From Pseudomonas synxantha BG33R (GTDB lineage: Bacteria > Pseudomonadota > Gammaproteobacteria > Pseudomonadales > Pseudomonadaceae), in NCBI RefSeq assembly GCF_000263715.2, contig NZ_CM001514.1, positions 2,528,936-2,592,935 on the forward strand: a stretch of DNA of 64,000 nt. Direction: 5' to 3'. Shown one piece after another: positions 1 through 12,760 of this stretch (position 1 is its first letter; every line of letters begins with the position of its first letter). A model generated the notes under the pieces. That model searched no databases. It was not told the origin of the DNA and saw only the letters and a list, made by a program, of their open reading frames with translations. Made by a program: the position numbers and the translations under genes.

Positions 1-90
1 ACCTACGGCGGTACTGGCGAGAAAGCGCCGACGCGACAGGTTGATCGGCTCGTCCAATTTAACGCCGGGCAGAATCTCGGACATATTCAT
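1..90 (-). CDS. Molybdopterin-binding large subunit of isoquinoline 1-oxidoreductase/aldehyde dehydrogenase type (5' end only)
   Basis: Only the first 30 codons lie in the window; the gene continues beyond base 1. The translation begins MNMSEILPGVKLDEP and contains a twin-arginine stretch, SRRRFLAS, around residues 20-27. This is the usual Tat signal of the large subunit of periplasmic molybdenum hydroxylases of the IorB type. Its start codon overlaps the stop of the iron-sulfur subunit gene by ATGA, so the two are translationally coupled. The assignment rests on the Tat motif plus the neighbour; the catalytic part is not visible. Substrate unknown. Confidence 0.7.
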   Translation of the reverse strand, partial: MNMSEILPGVKLDEPINLSRRRFLASTAVG

Positions 91-548
91 CAGGCGGTCT
101 CCTTCCCGGCGGCCAAGCCATCCATGGCAGCATGGATGGCGTTGTAAGTGCCGCAGCGGCACAGGTTGACCATTGCCGCATCGATCTGCGCTTGCGACGG
201 AGCGGGGGTGTGCTTGAGCAGCGCGGTGGCCGCCATCACCTGCCCGGACTGGCAGTAGCCGCACTGCGCCACCTGATGCTCGACCCAGGCCGAGACCACG
301 CGTTTGCCTACTTCATCGGCCTCGATGGCTTCGATGGTGGTGATCTCGAGACCGACCACCCCGGCTACCGGCGTCACGCACGAGCGCACCACATTGCCGT
401 CCACCAGCACCGAACAGGCGCCGCACTGGGCCAGGCCGCAGCCGTACTTGGTGCCGGTCAGGCCCAGGTTGTCGCGGATCACCCACAACAACGGCGTGTC
501 TGCCTCGGCCTCGACTTGATAGGCCTTTTGGTTAATACGTAATTCCAT
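90..548 (-). CDS. (2Fe-2S)-binding small subunit of a molybdenum hydroxylase (IorA-like)
   Basis: 152 residues, full length for the family. The N-terminal half is a plant-type ferredoxin domain with the motif CGLAQCGACSVLVDG around residues 37-51. The C-terminal half is the second [2Fe-2S] domain with CGYCQSGQ and NLCRCGTY. These eight cysteines pass electrons from the molybdenum cofactor in the partner large subunit, whose gene begins at 90 in the same operon. Known relatives oxidise N-heterocycles or aldehydes in the periplasm and pass electrons to a cytochrome. Nothing here shows the substrate. Confidence 0.9.
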   Translation of the reverse strand: MELRINQKAYQVEAEADTPLLWVIRDNLGLTGTKYGCGLAQCGACSVLVDGNVVRSCVTPVAGVVGLEITTIEAIEADEVGKRVVSAWVEHQVAQCGYCQSGQVMAATALLKHTPAPSQAQIDAAMVNLCRCGTYNAIHAAMDGLAAGKETA

Positions 549-737
549 GGCTGGCTCACCTGCTGATCATCGGTTGGTGCTGCAAAATTCTTATAGGAAC
601 GGTGCGACTGTACGTCGCCCATCGTCGAACTCTAGACCACCGCGCAACAGCTATCTATGCAATCGACTTCAAGTTCAGAGGATCAGGCAAGAATTCAACA
701 GGATTGGGTCACTGTCCTCTGTAGGAGCGAGCCTTCA

Positions 738-1679
738 TCAGCCGCCAGTGAATTGAAACCCGCCCGACAGTTTTTCCTTCAAATACCCCACCAGCACCGT
801 CACGGACCTGGGCACATGGGGCGAGTAGGGCCGAATCAGATAAATTTCATCGGCAAACGCGCCCTTGAGCGTCCAGCCCTTCAACACCTGTACTAACTTG
901 CCGCTGGCCAGGGCAGCATGCGCGCTGAAGTCCGGCAGCAAGGCGACGCCCAGGTGATTGAGCGCCGCGTCGCGCAAGGCCTCGCTGTTGTTGGTGGAAA
1001 AGCTGCCGGCGATGGGCACGGTGGTGCGCTCGATATTTTTGCTGCCGCGCTCGAAGGTCCAGGCCGGCTGGTCGCTGCCCCGTGGGTAGTAAAGGCAGTT
1101 GTGGGCGCCCAGGTCTGCCGGGGTTCGCGGTTCACCGTGGCGTTGCAGGTAGTCCTGGGTAGCCACCAGCACTGAGGTGGTATCGCACAGCTTCCACGCC
1201 ACATGCGTCTCCGGCACCTGGAAACCGTGGCGCACCGCCAGGTCGTAGCCTTCGGCCGCCAGTGAGCTCAAGGCGTCGGACACGTCTAGCTGGATGCGCA
1301 CTTGCGGGTACTGCTGCAAAAAGCCGGAAAGGTGCGGCACCAGTTGTTGCCGGGCAAACGCCACGGGGGCGGTCAGGCGCACCAGGCCGCGAATTTCGCC
1401 GGCGGAGTCGCGCACCGACGAGAAGCTGCGGGCAATCTGCGCATAGGCACTGCGCACTTCGCGGGTCAAAGACAACCCGGCTTCGGTCAATCGCACGCTG
1501 CGGGTGGTGCGGGTCACCAGGCGCGTACCGGTGGCTTTCTCCAGATCGGAGATGCGCTGGCTGACCGCCGATTTGCTCACCCCCAACCGTGCCGCAGCGG
1601 CGGTGTAGGTGCCTTGTTCTTCCAGCACCGACAGCCAGTGGATATGGGTCCACAGCCCTTCGATCTCAGCCTTTTCCAT
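738..1679 (-). CDS. LysR-family transcriptional regulator
   Basis: 313 residues from the ATG at 1679. The open frame extends 41 codons further upstream, but that part runs into the divergent mmsA promoter and shows no family similarity, so the internal ATG (MEKAEIEGLW) is chosen. The N-terminal winged helix-turn-helix is clear (GTYTAAAARLGVSKSAVSQR). The remainder is the LysR substrate-binding domain (FARQQLVPHLSGFLQQYPQV). It is divergent from mmsA with about 110 bp between the starts, a typical LysR regulator/target arrangement, so control of mmsA is inferred. The effector is unknown. Confidence 0.88.
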   Translation of the reverse strand: MEKAEIEGLWTHIHWLSVLEEQGTYTAAAARLGVSKSAVSQRISDLEKATGTRLVTRTTRSVRLTEAGLSLTREVRSAYAQIARSFSSVRDSAGEIRGLVRLTAPVAFARQQLVPHLSGFLQQYPQVRIQLDVSDALSSLAAEGYDLAVRHGFQVPETHVAWKLCDTTSVLVATQDYLQRHGEPRTPADLGAHNCLYYPRGSDQPAWTFERGSKNIERTTVPIAGSFSTNNSEALRDAALNHLGVALLPDFSAHAALASGKLVQVLKGWTLKGAFADEIYLIRPYSPHVPRSVTVLVGYLKEKLSGGFQFTGG

Positions 1680-1684
1680 GAGTG

Positions 1685-1708
1685 TATTGTTCGCATAAAA
1701 GGACAATA
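1685..1708. promoter_or_regulatory. Candidate LysR operator between the LysR gene and mmsA
   Basis: A 6-bp inverted repeat, TATTGT (1685-1690) and ACAATA (1703-1708), separated by 12 bases, lies just upstream of the regulator start and about 80 bases upstream of mmsA. LysR regulators usually bind such A/T-rich interrupted dyads. The assignment comes from position and symmetry only. Confidence 0.35.
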
Positions 1709-1788
1709 AGTTCTGGATTCTGCTCTGGTTTGGAACAAATCGAAAGCCTATCGTGTGTCCCAACGCTACCCACCTGGGATCCATTGCC

Positions 1789-3288
<1,500 letters not shown>

Positions 3289-3314
3289 GGTCTCACGAGC
3301 ACTGTAAGTCCAAG

Positions 3315-3403
3315 TGTGGGAGGGGGCTCGCCCCCGATAGCAGAGTGTCAGTCAGTCTCTATGTGACTGAAACACCGCTATCGGGAGCAAGCCCCCTCCC
3401 ACA
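3315..3403. repeat. REP doublet (REPIN-like inverted repeat)
   Basis: Two copies of a Pseudomonas REP unit (TGTGGGAGGGGGCTCG... and its complement) face each other across a short spacer and could form a long hairpin. The element lies between mmsA and the amino-acid binding protein gene. The same unit recurs at 63671-63760 and, partly decayed, at 49521-49596, with single copies at 49111, 13811 and 7257. REP doublets of this kind are mobilised by RAYT transposases in fluorescent Pseudomonas; no RAYT gene is in the window. Confidence 0.85.
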
Positions 3404-3533
3404 TTTCGTACGCGTTTGTTCTGAATTGACGAGGTGAGCATAAAAGTCCAGTATGGAATTATAAGTACAAAAAAGCTGCTGTCCGTTTTTCTTCACTCTT
3501 GCCAAACCAACAACAACCCGCGAGAACCCGATC

Positions 3534-4310
3534 ATGAAGAAACGCCACCTTATTCCCGCCCTGGCCCTGAGCCTGTTCGCTGCCAGCCACCTGCTGGCCG
3601 CCGAGAAAACCCTGCGCATCGGCATCGAGGCCGCTTATCCACCGTTTGCGTCCAAGACCGGCGACGGCAAGATCGTCGGTTTCGACTACGACATCGGCAA
3701 CGCCCTGTGCGCGCAAATGAAGGTCAAATGCGTGTGGGTTGAAGGTGAGTTCGACGGTCTCATCCCGTCCCTCAAGGTCAAGAAAATCGACCTGGCGCTG
3801 TCGTCCATGACCATTAACGAGGACCGCAAGAAGTCGGTGGATTTCACCCACAAATACTACTTCACCTCCTCACGCCTGGTGATGAAGGACGGCGCGGTGG
3901 TGGATGACCAGTACGCCAGCCTCAAGGGCAAGAACGTCGGCGTACAGCGCGCCACCACCACCGACCGTTATGCCACCGAGGTGTTCGAATCCAAGGGCAT
4001 CAACGTCAAGCGCTACAGCAATAACGAAGAAATCTACATGGACCTGGCCGCAGGGCGCCTGGACGCGATTTTTGCCGACACCATCCCCTTGAGTGACTTC
4101 CTCTCGATGCCACGCGGCCAGGGTTACGCGTTTGTGGGGCCGGAACTCAAGGATCCGAAATACGTCGGTGAGGGCGCGGGGATTGCGGTGCGCAAGGGCA
4201 ATGGCGAGTTGGTCAGCGAATTGAATGCGGCCATCGACGGCATTCGTGCCAGCGGCGAGTACCAGAAGATTTCACAGCAATACTTCAAGGCCGATATTTA
4301 CGGCGACTGA
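3534..4310 (+). CDS. Periplasmic amino-acid-binding protein of an ABC transporter (ArgT/HisJ type)
   Basis: 258 residues with a clear signal peptide ([24 protein letters not shown], cleavage after about residue 23). It is a family 3 solute-binding protein. Typical elements are [41 protein letters not shown] and [12 protein letters not shown]. The closest family is the lysine/arginine/ornithine or histidine binder. No permease or ATPase gene is adjacent. It sits beside dauR-dauA-dauB, as the binding protein PA3865 does in P. aeruginosa (from memory), so a role in supplying D- or L-arginine or lysine is inferred. Confidence 0.88.
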   Translation: MKKRHLIPALALSLFAASHLLAAEKTLRIGIEAAYPPFASKTGDGKIVGFDYDIGNALCAQMKVKCVWVEGEFDGLIPSLKVKKIDLALSSMTINEDRKKSVDFTHKYYFTSSRLVMKDGAVVDDQYASLKGKNVGVQRATTTDRYATEVFESKGINVKRYSNNEEIYMDLAAGRLDAIFADTIPLSDFLSMPRGQGYAFVGPELKDPKYVGEGAGIAVRKGNGELVSELNAAIDGIRASGEYQKISQQYFKADIYGD

Positions 4311-4331
4311 TCCAGGGAAATACGCGGTCAA

Positions 4332-4425
4332 TGTGGGAGCTGTCGAGCTCCAGCGAGGCTGCGAAAGCGGTGGGTCAGGCGTGCCGGCCCCTTCGCAGCC
4401 TCGCCGGGGCTCGACAGCTCCCACA
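4332..4425. repeat. Long inverted repeat (second REP family)
   Basis: The arms TGTGGGAGCTGTCGAGC and its complement lie at the outer edges, with an inner arm GAGGCTGCGAA matched by TTCGCAGCCTC. Together they form an almost fully paired 94-base palindrome between the convergent binding-protein gene and dauR. It may act as a bidirectional terminator. It differs in sequence from the REP doublet at 3315 and would belong to another REP family. Confidence 0.75.
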
Positions 4426-4453
4426 GGGGGGCGGCGCTGTCTTCAGAAAGGGC

Positions 4454-5079
4454 TCAACCCTTGAGTTCCTTCAAATGCTTGTAGACCGTCGCCCGCCCCA
4501 TGCCCAGTACGTTGGCGACATAGTTGGACGCGCTCTTGCCCTTGAACGCGCCTTCGGCGTGTAACGCCAACACCAGTTCACGTTTGTGGTCGCGGGTCAG
4601 CAGGTTCAGGCTCAACTGACGCTCACGCAGCCAGCCATGCAGAAAGGTGTTGATGCGCTCCTGCCAATCATCACGAAACAGCGCGTCCGGCTGGGCGATC
4701 AGCTTGCTCGGCGACAGGAACAGATCCAGCGCGGCCTTGGCGTTTTCCAGCAGTGAGATATTCAGGTTGATGCACAGCACGGCCAGCCGGCGACCGTTGT
4801 GGTCGTGCAGCACGGTGCTCAGGCTGCGGATTTTCTGGCCGTCCCAGTTGAGCTTTTCATAAGGCCCGATATTCACTTCGCTGACGTCACCGTCGAGCAT
4901 GTCCTCCAGCGACGAGTCGTCACCCAGGCTGCGTTTGGACAGATTGTTGGCGATGTAGTCGACGGTTTGCGTGCGCAGGTCGTGCAGCACCACCTCCGCA
5001 TGGGGAAAGAATAGCGTGGCGATCGCGTCGGCAATCGCACGAAAGTTCTGCATGACGTTGTCGTGTTCAGCGGTGTTCA

Positions 5080-5080
<1 letters not shown>
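4454..5080 (-). CDS. dauR: YheO-type PAS/helix-turn-helix regulator, DauR
   Basis: 208 residues from the ATG at 5080, whose first base forms an ATGA overlap with the dauA stop. The N-terminal two thirds is the YheO-like PAS domain (FFPHAEVVLHDLRTQTVDYIANNLS). The C-terminal 60 residues hold the helix-turn-helix (VANVLGMGRATVYKHLKELKG). In P. aeruginosa DauR controls dauBAR in response to arginine catabolism. The same order, dauB-dauA-dauR with a binding protein next to it, is seen here, which supports the name. Confidence 0.87.
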
Positions 5081-7174
<2,094 letters not shown>

Positions 7175-7487
7175 GGATGCCTCTGAATAAACTTATTTGT
7201 CTATTATGGACAATTAGTTTGTATGCGCAATAACCCAAGGAAAAAATCAGGCCAATGTGGGGCTTGCCCCCGATTGCTCAGCAGGCACAAGGCGGCAAGG
7301 ATTGTTTAGGAAACGTAACAAGCGCAGTGCCTGTTGAAGGAACCTATTCGCGTATAGGCGCGACTCACCTGACGGCCGGTGTAAGCGCGAGGAACGATCC
7401 GCGTATGTCAGTGCCACCAGCGCAGGACGCCCCATACCAGACAGTCAGGTGGGGTAATCGCAATTGTCTGAAAAAGGTACCTCATCA
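7175..7487. other. Intergenic region between dauB and the toxin-like gene
   Basis: A 313-base divergent promoter region. It is A/T-rich near dauB and carries a 5-bp dyad TTGTC/GACAA (7198-7202 and 7210-7214), a plausible DauR operator. A single decayed REP unit follows at 7257-7277. Near the right end, AAGG at 7474-7477 lies 10 bases before the ATG at 7488 and serves as its ribosome binding site. No small gene is seen. Confidence 0.5.
7198..7214. promoter_or_regulatory. Candidate operator upstream of dauB
   Basis: The dyad TTGTC-TATTATG-GACAA lies about 25-40 bases upstream of the dauB start, in an A/T-rich stretch suited to a promoter. DauR is the obvious candidate ligand, by position only. 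Confidence 0.3.
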
Positions 7488-9980
7488 ATGTTCTTGAATG
7501 ATCTTTCTTCACCGAGCCCCGATTGCTATTTGCCCGGTGATCCCTCGTATTCAGAGATGACAAGCGCACTGGACTTGCCCAGCAACAATACAGCTGATCC
7601 TCTCAGCGAAACATCGAGCATTCTGGCACGACCTCTGTCCCAAGAGGCGCTTTACACTGCGATCATCCATGGACCTTTCACGGGCTCCTTGCGTAATACC
7701 CTGGAAGAACAGCTGCCGTGTATCGATGCTTATGCCCTCCGGGTTACCGCGCTGATCGATAGCGTAGAACGGGGTAACGAAGGTGAGCGCAATATCCGGT
7801 TCCAACAGACTCGTCAGTTCCTGGAACCTGCAGGTTACTTTAGCGCCGGATTGTTGGCCGCAGGGTACGACCCCCATGAAAAAATCAGCGTGACATTCAA
7901 CACTTACGTAGGGAAATGGACGCCGCAGGTAAAAACCAACACGGACACACGCACCTACTTTGCATGGGAAATAGCAGCCGGCGCGCTAAAGCACGACAGG
8001 ACATCGGAAGGTGGCCTGGTCAATTTCCGAACAACCCAAATCGAGCCACAAGACCGCAGCAGGGTCAGTGATCTGGAGGCGTTGGGAGCGCGACTCCAGC
8101 GCCATTGGGAAGCTGAGGTAGCCAAGCCAATGAGCGATGAATCAGGGCCACTGGCCGAGCGCTCGGGCAAAGCGGATGTCTATGTGCTGCGCGGCACCTT
8201 GCAAAGCCTGTTAAACGATAAGACTGGCTTCGAACAGTTAAGCGTTGAAACACAAGAGGCGATCTATCGAACGTTATATTGGAACGGCCAAGTCATTATT
8301 CCCAATCTCTATGGTTACCCATTGGCAGGCTATGCCTTTATTCCTGACTTGCCCTTTGATGGGAATGTCGAGCATCGACCCAATAAGGGGTTGATGATTG
8401 ATTTGAAGAGCGGCAAGGCCAGTGAAATATCGGGCGATAGAGGCTTTTCCGAGTGGGCCAAAGAAAATCGCGATGACATCGTTAGTCGATTCAACGCCAG
8501 CGACAGGCAAGGCGGTATAGACGCGCATTGGCCCAAAGCTGGAGAGGTGCTTGATTATTACATTGCGGGCAATCTTGCTACCTATCCGGGGCGTCAAAAT
8601 ATAGTCAAAGACATGGCTGTGCCGGTGTGGGAAACATTTAATTATACGAAGTCGCGAGGCAGTGATTATTTTTTGAAGTACGGCAGCCTCCGTTCCGGTA
8701 TTGCCTCAACGTACCAAGGGTTAAATGCCAATAATGCGGTGTGGAAGGACCAGACACAGGTATTTGGCGCCTCGCAGCAACGATGGAAGGCAGTAAAAGA
8801 AGCGTGGAGCAGTACCTTTGGTTATGCACCCGTCGTTGGCAATCTGGGCCAGATCGTTTTCGGGGCGCACGACTCCATTTATGGCATGACGGCTAACGAT
8901 CGCGTGGGCGGCAATGCCGCAGCGGCCATTTCAGCTTTGCAGCTGGCGCACGATCTGGTGCCAGCCGGGGCAGAGGCGCAGGAGCCGCCGCTCATACCGT
9001 TTAACGCCAGCGCCAATGATCGTTACCAATGGCACCCTACAGCGCAGCCCGACGAAGTTGAACTGGCGCGAATATCCAATGCGCCGGCCACTACGCCGTC
9101 CACACCAGCGCCAACCTTTGCGGGAATGCGCGAGGTGGAGTTCAGGGGCAAGAAGTATTTTGTTGCTGACAAACCCGATGTGGCAGATGGTGAACATTAC
9201 AAGCTGCAAGTACCCGACCCGCAAGACCCCTCGAAATTGGCATATAGCGGTATTGCCGCCAAGCCGGATGAGGCGGGAGTGTGGGCAAAAATGGGCGTCC
9301 CGGGTGGCGGGCTGAAAGAATATTTTTCCCGTAAATACAGACAGGCACGGGAAACGTTGGGCGCCGTTGCTCAACAACATGCCGACATGGCACTCCCCGT
9401 CAAGGAACACGAGGTCGAGCAGTTTACAAAGACGCTGGTGACACTCATGGGCGAGAGTAATGCAGGTGAGTTCGAATGGATTGAAACCTACACTCACGCG
9501 GATTCCGACTTTGTCAACGGACCACTGAGAGCGGGTAAGACCACGCCTGAGCTTGAAGCGTTTCTCGGCGAGTTCAATCAATTGAACCCTTATGAAGGCA
9601 AAGCTTATCGCTCAGCTTTTGTTACGGATGAAGGCGCGAAAAGGCTTAAAGATGGTGTTGGGAAAGTGTTCCAGGACCCAGGGGTCCAATCTGCTTCGGC
9701 AACGGTGCGTAATTCTGCCGAATGGGAGGGGTGGGCCAAAGGCGCGGCAAAGCAGCGAACCCGTGCCACTCAGCAGGTGGTGTATGTTTTTGATGAGTCT
9801 GTGCCGAAAATGAATATGTCGACAGACTTTTTGAAGGACCATGTTGCCATAGGTGCTGGAGAATTTTTGCAGGTGCTGGCTTTCAAAGAGCAGGGCCAGA
9901 AGTTGTTTGTGTACCTCGCTTCGCCGTCCAAAATGCCGGAGCATGTTTACAATCTATTTGATGGGAAGATCATTTACTGA
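7488..9980 (+). CDS. Large toxin-like protein with C-terminal ADP-ribosyltransferase signature
   Basis: 830 residues from the ATG at 7488, chosen over an upstream TTG because AAGG lies 10 bases before it. No signal peptide. Residues about 70-180 and 330-470 resemble, from memory, the large Pseudomonas dermonecrotic-toxin-like proteins (for example AAGYDPHEKISVTF). A glycine/alanine-rich hydrophobic stretch follows (GYAPVVGNLGQIVFGAHDSIYG). The last 170 residues carry the order of an R-S-E type ADP-ribosyltransferase: Arg708 in KAYRSAF, Ser735-Ala-Ser737 in FQDPGVQSASA, and Glu792 in GAGEFLQVL. The residue two before the Glu is Ala, unlike the ExE of arginine-specific enzymes. The gene is visibly less GC-rich than its neighbours and has no partner or immunity gene, suggesting acquisition and a target outside the producer. 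Activity is inferred. Confidence 0.55.
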   Translation: MFLNDLSSPSPDCYLPGDPSYSEMTSALDLPSNNTADPLSETSSILARPLSQEALYTAIIHGPFTGSLRNTLEEQLPCIDAYALRVTALIDSVERGNEGERNIRFQQTRQFLEPAGYFSAGLLAAGYDPHEKISVTFNTYVGKWTPQVKTNTDTRTYFAWEIAAGALKHDRTSEGGLVNFRTTQIEPQDRSRVSDLEALGARLQRHWEAEVAKPMSDESGPLAERSGKADVYVLRGTLQSLLNDKTGFEQLSVETQEAIYRTLYWNGQVIIPNLYGYPLAGYAFIPDLPFDGNVEHRPNKGLMIDLKSGKASEISGDRGFSEWAKENRDDIVSRFNASDRQGGIDAHWPKAGEVLDYYIAGNLATYPGRQNIVKDMAVPVWETFNYTKSRGSDYFLKYGSLRSGIASTYQGLNANNAVWKDQTQVFGASQQRWKAVKEAWSSTFGYAPVVGNLGQIVFGAHDSIYGMTANDRVGGNAAAAISALQLAHDLVPAGAEAQEPPLIPFNASANDRYQWHPTAQPDEVELARISNAPATTPSTPAPTFAGMREVEFRGKKYFVADKPDVADGEHYKLQVPDPQDPSKLAYSGIAAKPDEAGVWAKMGVPGGGLKEYFSRKYRQARETLGAVAQQHADMALPVKEHEVEQFTKTLVTLMGESNAGEFEWIETYTHADSDFVNGPLRAGKTTPELEAFLGEFNQLNPYEGKAYRSAFVTDEGAKRLKDGVGKVFQDPGVQSASATVRNSAEWEGWAKGAAKQRTRATQQVVYVFDESVPKMNMSTDFLKDHVAIGAGEFLQVLAFKEQGQKLFVYLASPSKMPEHVYNLFDGKIIY

Positions 9981-9990
9981 TTGCCTGAGC

Positions 9991-10057
9991 CCCTCAGTCG
10001 GCTGGATGGCGGCATGACTATGTGCGCCACGCCACCGGTTTGCCATGGTACTGAGGG
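9991..10057. terminator. Possible stem-loop between convergent genes
   Basis: A perfect 8-bp inverted repeat, CCCTCAGT (9991-9998) and ACTGAGGG (10050-10057), with further imperfect pairing inside, lies between the toxin-like gene and xylH, which converge. It has no T-tract, so termination is only a suggestion. Confidence 0.3.
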
Positions 10058-10066
10058 ACTGGCGAA

Positions 10067-11203
10067 TCAGCGCCGTCCTGCCCGCGTACTCACATCCACC
10101 CACACCGCGAGCACCAGAATGCTGCCCTTGACGATCATCTGCCAGTAACTGTCCACGTCGAGCATCGACATGCCGTTATCCAGGCTGGTAATCACCAAGG
10201 CTCCAAGCAATGCCCCATACACCGTGCCCGAGCCACCGCGCATCGAGGTGCCGCCAATAAAACACGCGGCGATGGCGTCGAGTTCCCCCATATTGCCCGC
10301 CGACGGGGAGCCGGCGGCGAGGCGGGCGGTGTTGACCAGGCCGGCGAGGGCGCACATCACGCCCATGATGCCGAAGATCCACAGTTTCACCGCTTGCACA
10401 TTGATGCCCGACAGGCGCGTGGCTTCCATATTGCTACCCACCGCATAGACGCGGCGGCCGAACACGGTCTGGCGAGTGACGTAGCTGAACACGCCGAGCA
10501 GCACCAGTAACAACAGCACCGGTACCGGAATGCCGTCGTAGCGGTTGAGCGTGGTGACGAACCCGGCCAGCACCGCCCCGATCAGCACCACGCGCAACCC
10601 GTCACGCATCAGTGAGTGCGCGGCCAAGCCATGCAGTGCGCGGTTGCGCCGTTGTTTCCAGGTGAGGAACACCGTCAAGGCAAACAGCAACACCCCGAGC
10701 CCGATACCGGCGGTGTGGGGCAAATACCCCTGGCCCACATACACCAGCGACGGCGACACCGGTGCAATGGTGGTGCCGCCGGTAATCCCCAGCAAAATCC
10801 CGCGAAACGCCAGCATCCCACCCAGGCCGACGATAAACGAGGGGATGCGCAGATAGGCGGTCATGTAACCGTTGGCCAGGCCGATTATCAACCCGCACAG
10901 CGCCACCAGGCTGAGGTTGGCCAGCAGCGGTACGTGATAGACCACGTCCAGAATCGCCGCCAGCCCGCCCAACAGTCCGAGCAACGAACCCACCGACAAA
11001 TCGATCTCGCCGCTGATAATCACCAGCACCATACCGCACGCCAATATGCCGGTGATCGACATCTGCCGCAGCAGGTTGGACAAGTTACGCGGCGTGACAA
11101 AGCCGCCCTCGGTCTGCCAACTGAAAAACAGCCAGATGAACGCCACGGCGATCACCAGGGCGAGCATTTTGTAGCGGGTGAAAAGCTGTTTGACCTGATT
11201 CAT
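10067..11203 (-). CDS. xylH: Xylose ABC transporter permease XylH
   Basis: 378 residues with about ten hydrophobic segments, of the monosaccharide permease family of the CUT2 class (LSNLLRQMSITGILACGMVLVIISGEIDLSVGSLLG is shared with RbsC and XylH). It forms the inner-membrane channel for D-xylose with XylG and XylF. It begins immediately after xylG stops, with no gap, and is the last gene of xylFGH. It lacks a nucleotide-binding domain, as expected. Confidence 0.93.
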   Translation of the reverse strand: MNQVKQLFTRYKMLALVIAVAFIWLFFSWQTEGGFVTPRNLSNLLRQMSITGILACGMVLVIISGEIDLSVGSLLGLLGGLAAILDVVYHVPLLANLSLVALCGLIIGLANGYMTAYLRIPSFIVGLGGMLAFRGILLGITGGTTIAPVSPSLVYVGQGYLPHTAGIGLGVLLFALTVFLTWKQRRNRALHGLAAHSLMRDGLRVVLIGAVLAGFVTTLNRYDGIPVPVLLLLVLLGVFSYVTRQTVFGRRVYAVGSNMEATRLSGINVQAVKLWIFGIMGVMCALAGLVNTARLAAGSPSAGNMGELDAIAACFIGGTSMRGGSGTVYGALLGALVITSLDNGMSMLDVDSYWQMIVKGSILVLAVWVDVSTRAGRR

Positions 11204-12760
11204 CTACGCGGTCTTCCGATTATTAGGGTGTTGGCTGAGCGCAGCGGCGAGCACCTGTTCCTGGGTAAGCCCCTCGTTGATGAAGTCACCGCGCAGTTGG
11301 CCGTCGCCGATTACCAGCACGCGGTTGGACACGCCGAGCACTTCGGCCAGCTCCGAGGAAACCATGATGATCGACACACCTTCGGCCGCCAGCGCGCCCA
11401 TCAGTTTGTAGATCTCATACTTGGCGCCCACATCTACCCCGCGTGTGGGTTCGTCGAGGATCAGCACCTTGGGCTTGGCCATCAGCATTTTCGCGAGCAC
11501 GGCCTTTTGCTGATTGCCGCCGGACAGGCTGGTGATCGGCAGCAACGGGCTGGCGGTCTTGAGGTGCATACGTGCGATTTGCTGGTCGATGCTGCCCAGT
11601 TCGGCCTCAGCGTCGATGCGGCTCAGGTGCGCATAGGTGTCGAGCACAGCCAGGGTGATGTTATGGCCGACGCCCAGGTCGGGAATGATGCCTTGGCGCT
11701 TGCGGTCTTCGGGCACCATGCACAACCCGGCGCGGATCGATTTGAGCGGCGTGCGCGTATCGACGATTTGGCCGTCCAGCCACACCTGCGCGCTGTAGCG
11801 GCCGGGGTAGGCGCCGAACAGTGCCGACACCAGTTCGGTGCGCCCGGCGCCCACAAGCCCTGCAATGCCGAGGATTTCGCCGCGCTTGAGCACAAACGAA
11901 ATATCGTCGACGCGCTTGCGCTTGGGGTTGTCGACGTCGTAGCAGGTGACGTTGCGCGCTTCAAAAATCACCTCGCCCACTGCATGGGGCTCGGAGGGGT
12001 AGAGGTTGCTCATCTCGCGGCCGACCATTTGGGTGATGATCTGTGCGATGTCCATGTCCGCCATGGCGGTGGTCGCGATGTGCTTGCCGTCGCGGATCAC
12101 TGCGATGGTGTCGCACACCGCAGCCACTTCATCGAGCTTGTGCGAGATATACACGCAGGCCACGCCCTTGGCCTTGAGGCCCTGGATGATGTCCAGCAGC
12201 ACTTCGATTTCCGAGCGGGTCAGGGCTGAGGACGGCTCGTCAAGGATCAACAGGCGCGCTTGCTTGTTGAGAGCCTTGGCGATTTCCACCAGTTGCTGGT
12301 AGCCGCCGCCGTACTGCGACACTGGCAGCGCCACGTTCATGTCCGGCACCTTGAGTTCGCGCATCAAGACTTCGGCCCGTTGCAGCATCGCCGGGTAGTT
12401 CATGCGCCCGCCGGGCAGGGTCAGTTCGTGGCCCATGAAGATGTTTTCGGCCACCGACAGGTCGGGCACCAGGGTCAGTTCCTGGTGAATGATGACGATG
12501 CCGGCGGCCTCGGTTTCGCGAATGGACTGGGCCTTGAGCGGCTGCCCGTCCCAGAGGATTTCGCCCTCCCAGGTGCCGTAGGGGTAGACCGCCGACAGCA
12601 CCTTCATCAAGGTGGATTTACCGGCACCGTTCTCACCGCACAGCCCGACGCACTCTCCCGGGCGTACCTTGATATCGATGCCATTGAGGGCGTTGACACC
12701 GCCAAAGCTTTTGACGATGCCGTTCATTTGCAGCAGGTAGTCGGCGGCCATGGCGGTCAT
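11204..12760 (-). CDS. xylG: Xylose ABC transporter ATP-binding protein XylG
   Basis: 518 residues with two fused nucleotide-binding domains, as in CUT2 sugar importers. The first half has Walker [10 protein letters not shown] and a Walker [12 protein letters not shown]. Its signature region, [15 protein letters not shown], is non-canonical. The second half has a degenerate Walker A (GLVGAGRTE) but an intact [15 protein letters not shown] and [11 protein letters not shown]. This asymmetry is normal for the family. The start overlaps the xylF stop by ATGA, and it sits between xylF and xylH in the operon. Confidence 0.94.
   Translation of the reverse strand: MTAMAADYLLQMNGIVKSFGGVNALNGIDIKVRPGECVGLCGENGAGKSTLMKVLSAVYPYGTWEGEILWDGQPLKAQSIRETEAAGIVIIHQELTLVPDLSVAENIFMGHELTLPGGRMNYPAMLQRAEVLMRELKVPDMNVALPVSQYGGGYQQLVEIAKALNKQARLLILDEPSSALTRSEIEVLLDIIQGLKAKGVACVYISHKLDEVAAVCDTIAVIRDGKHIATTAMADMDIAQIITQMVGREMSNLYPSEPHAVGEVIFEARNVTCYDVDNPKRKRVDDISFVLKRGEILGIAGLVGAGRTELVSALFGAYPGRYSAQVWLDGQIVDTRTPLKSIRAGLCMVPEDRKRQGIIPDLGVGHNITLAVLDTYAHLSRIDAEAELGSIDQQIARMHLKTASPLLPITSLSGGNQQKAVLAKMLMAKPKVLILDEPTRGVDVGAKYEIYKLMGALAAEGVSIIMVSSELAEVLGVSNRVLVIGDGQLRGDFINEGLTQEQVLAAALSQHPNNRKTA

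Noticed and set aside
10616..12229. Long open frame (537 codons) on the plus strand opposite xylH and xylG
   Set aside because: It is the antisense of conserved ABC transporter genes, is rich in His, Gln and Arg, and has no family match. High GC content produces such frames.
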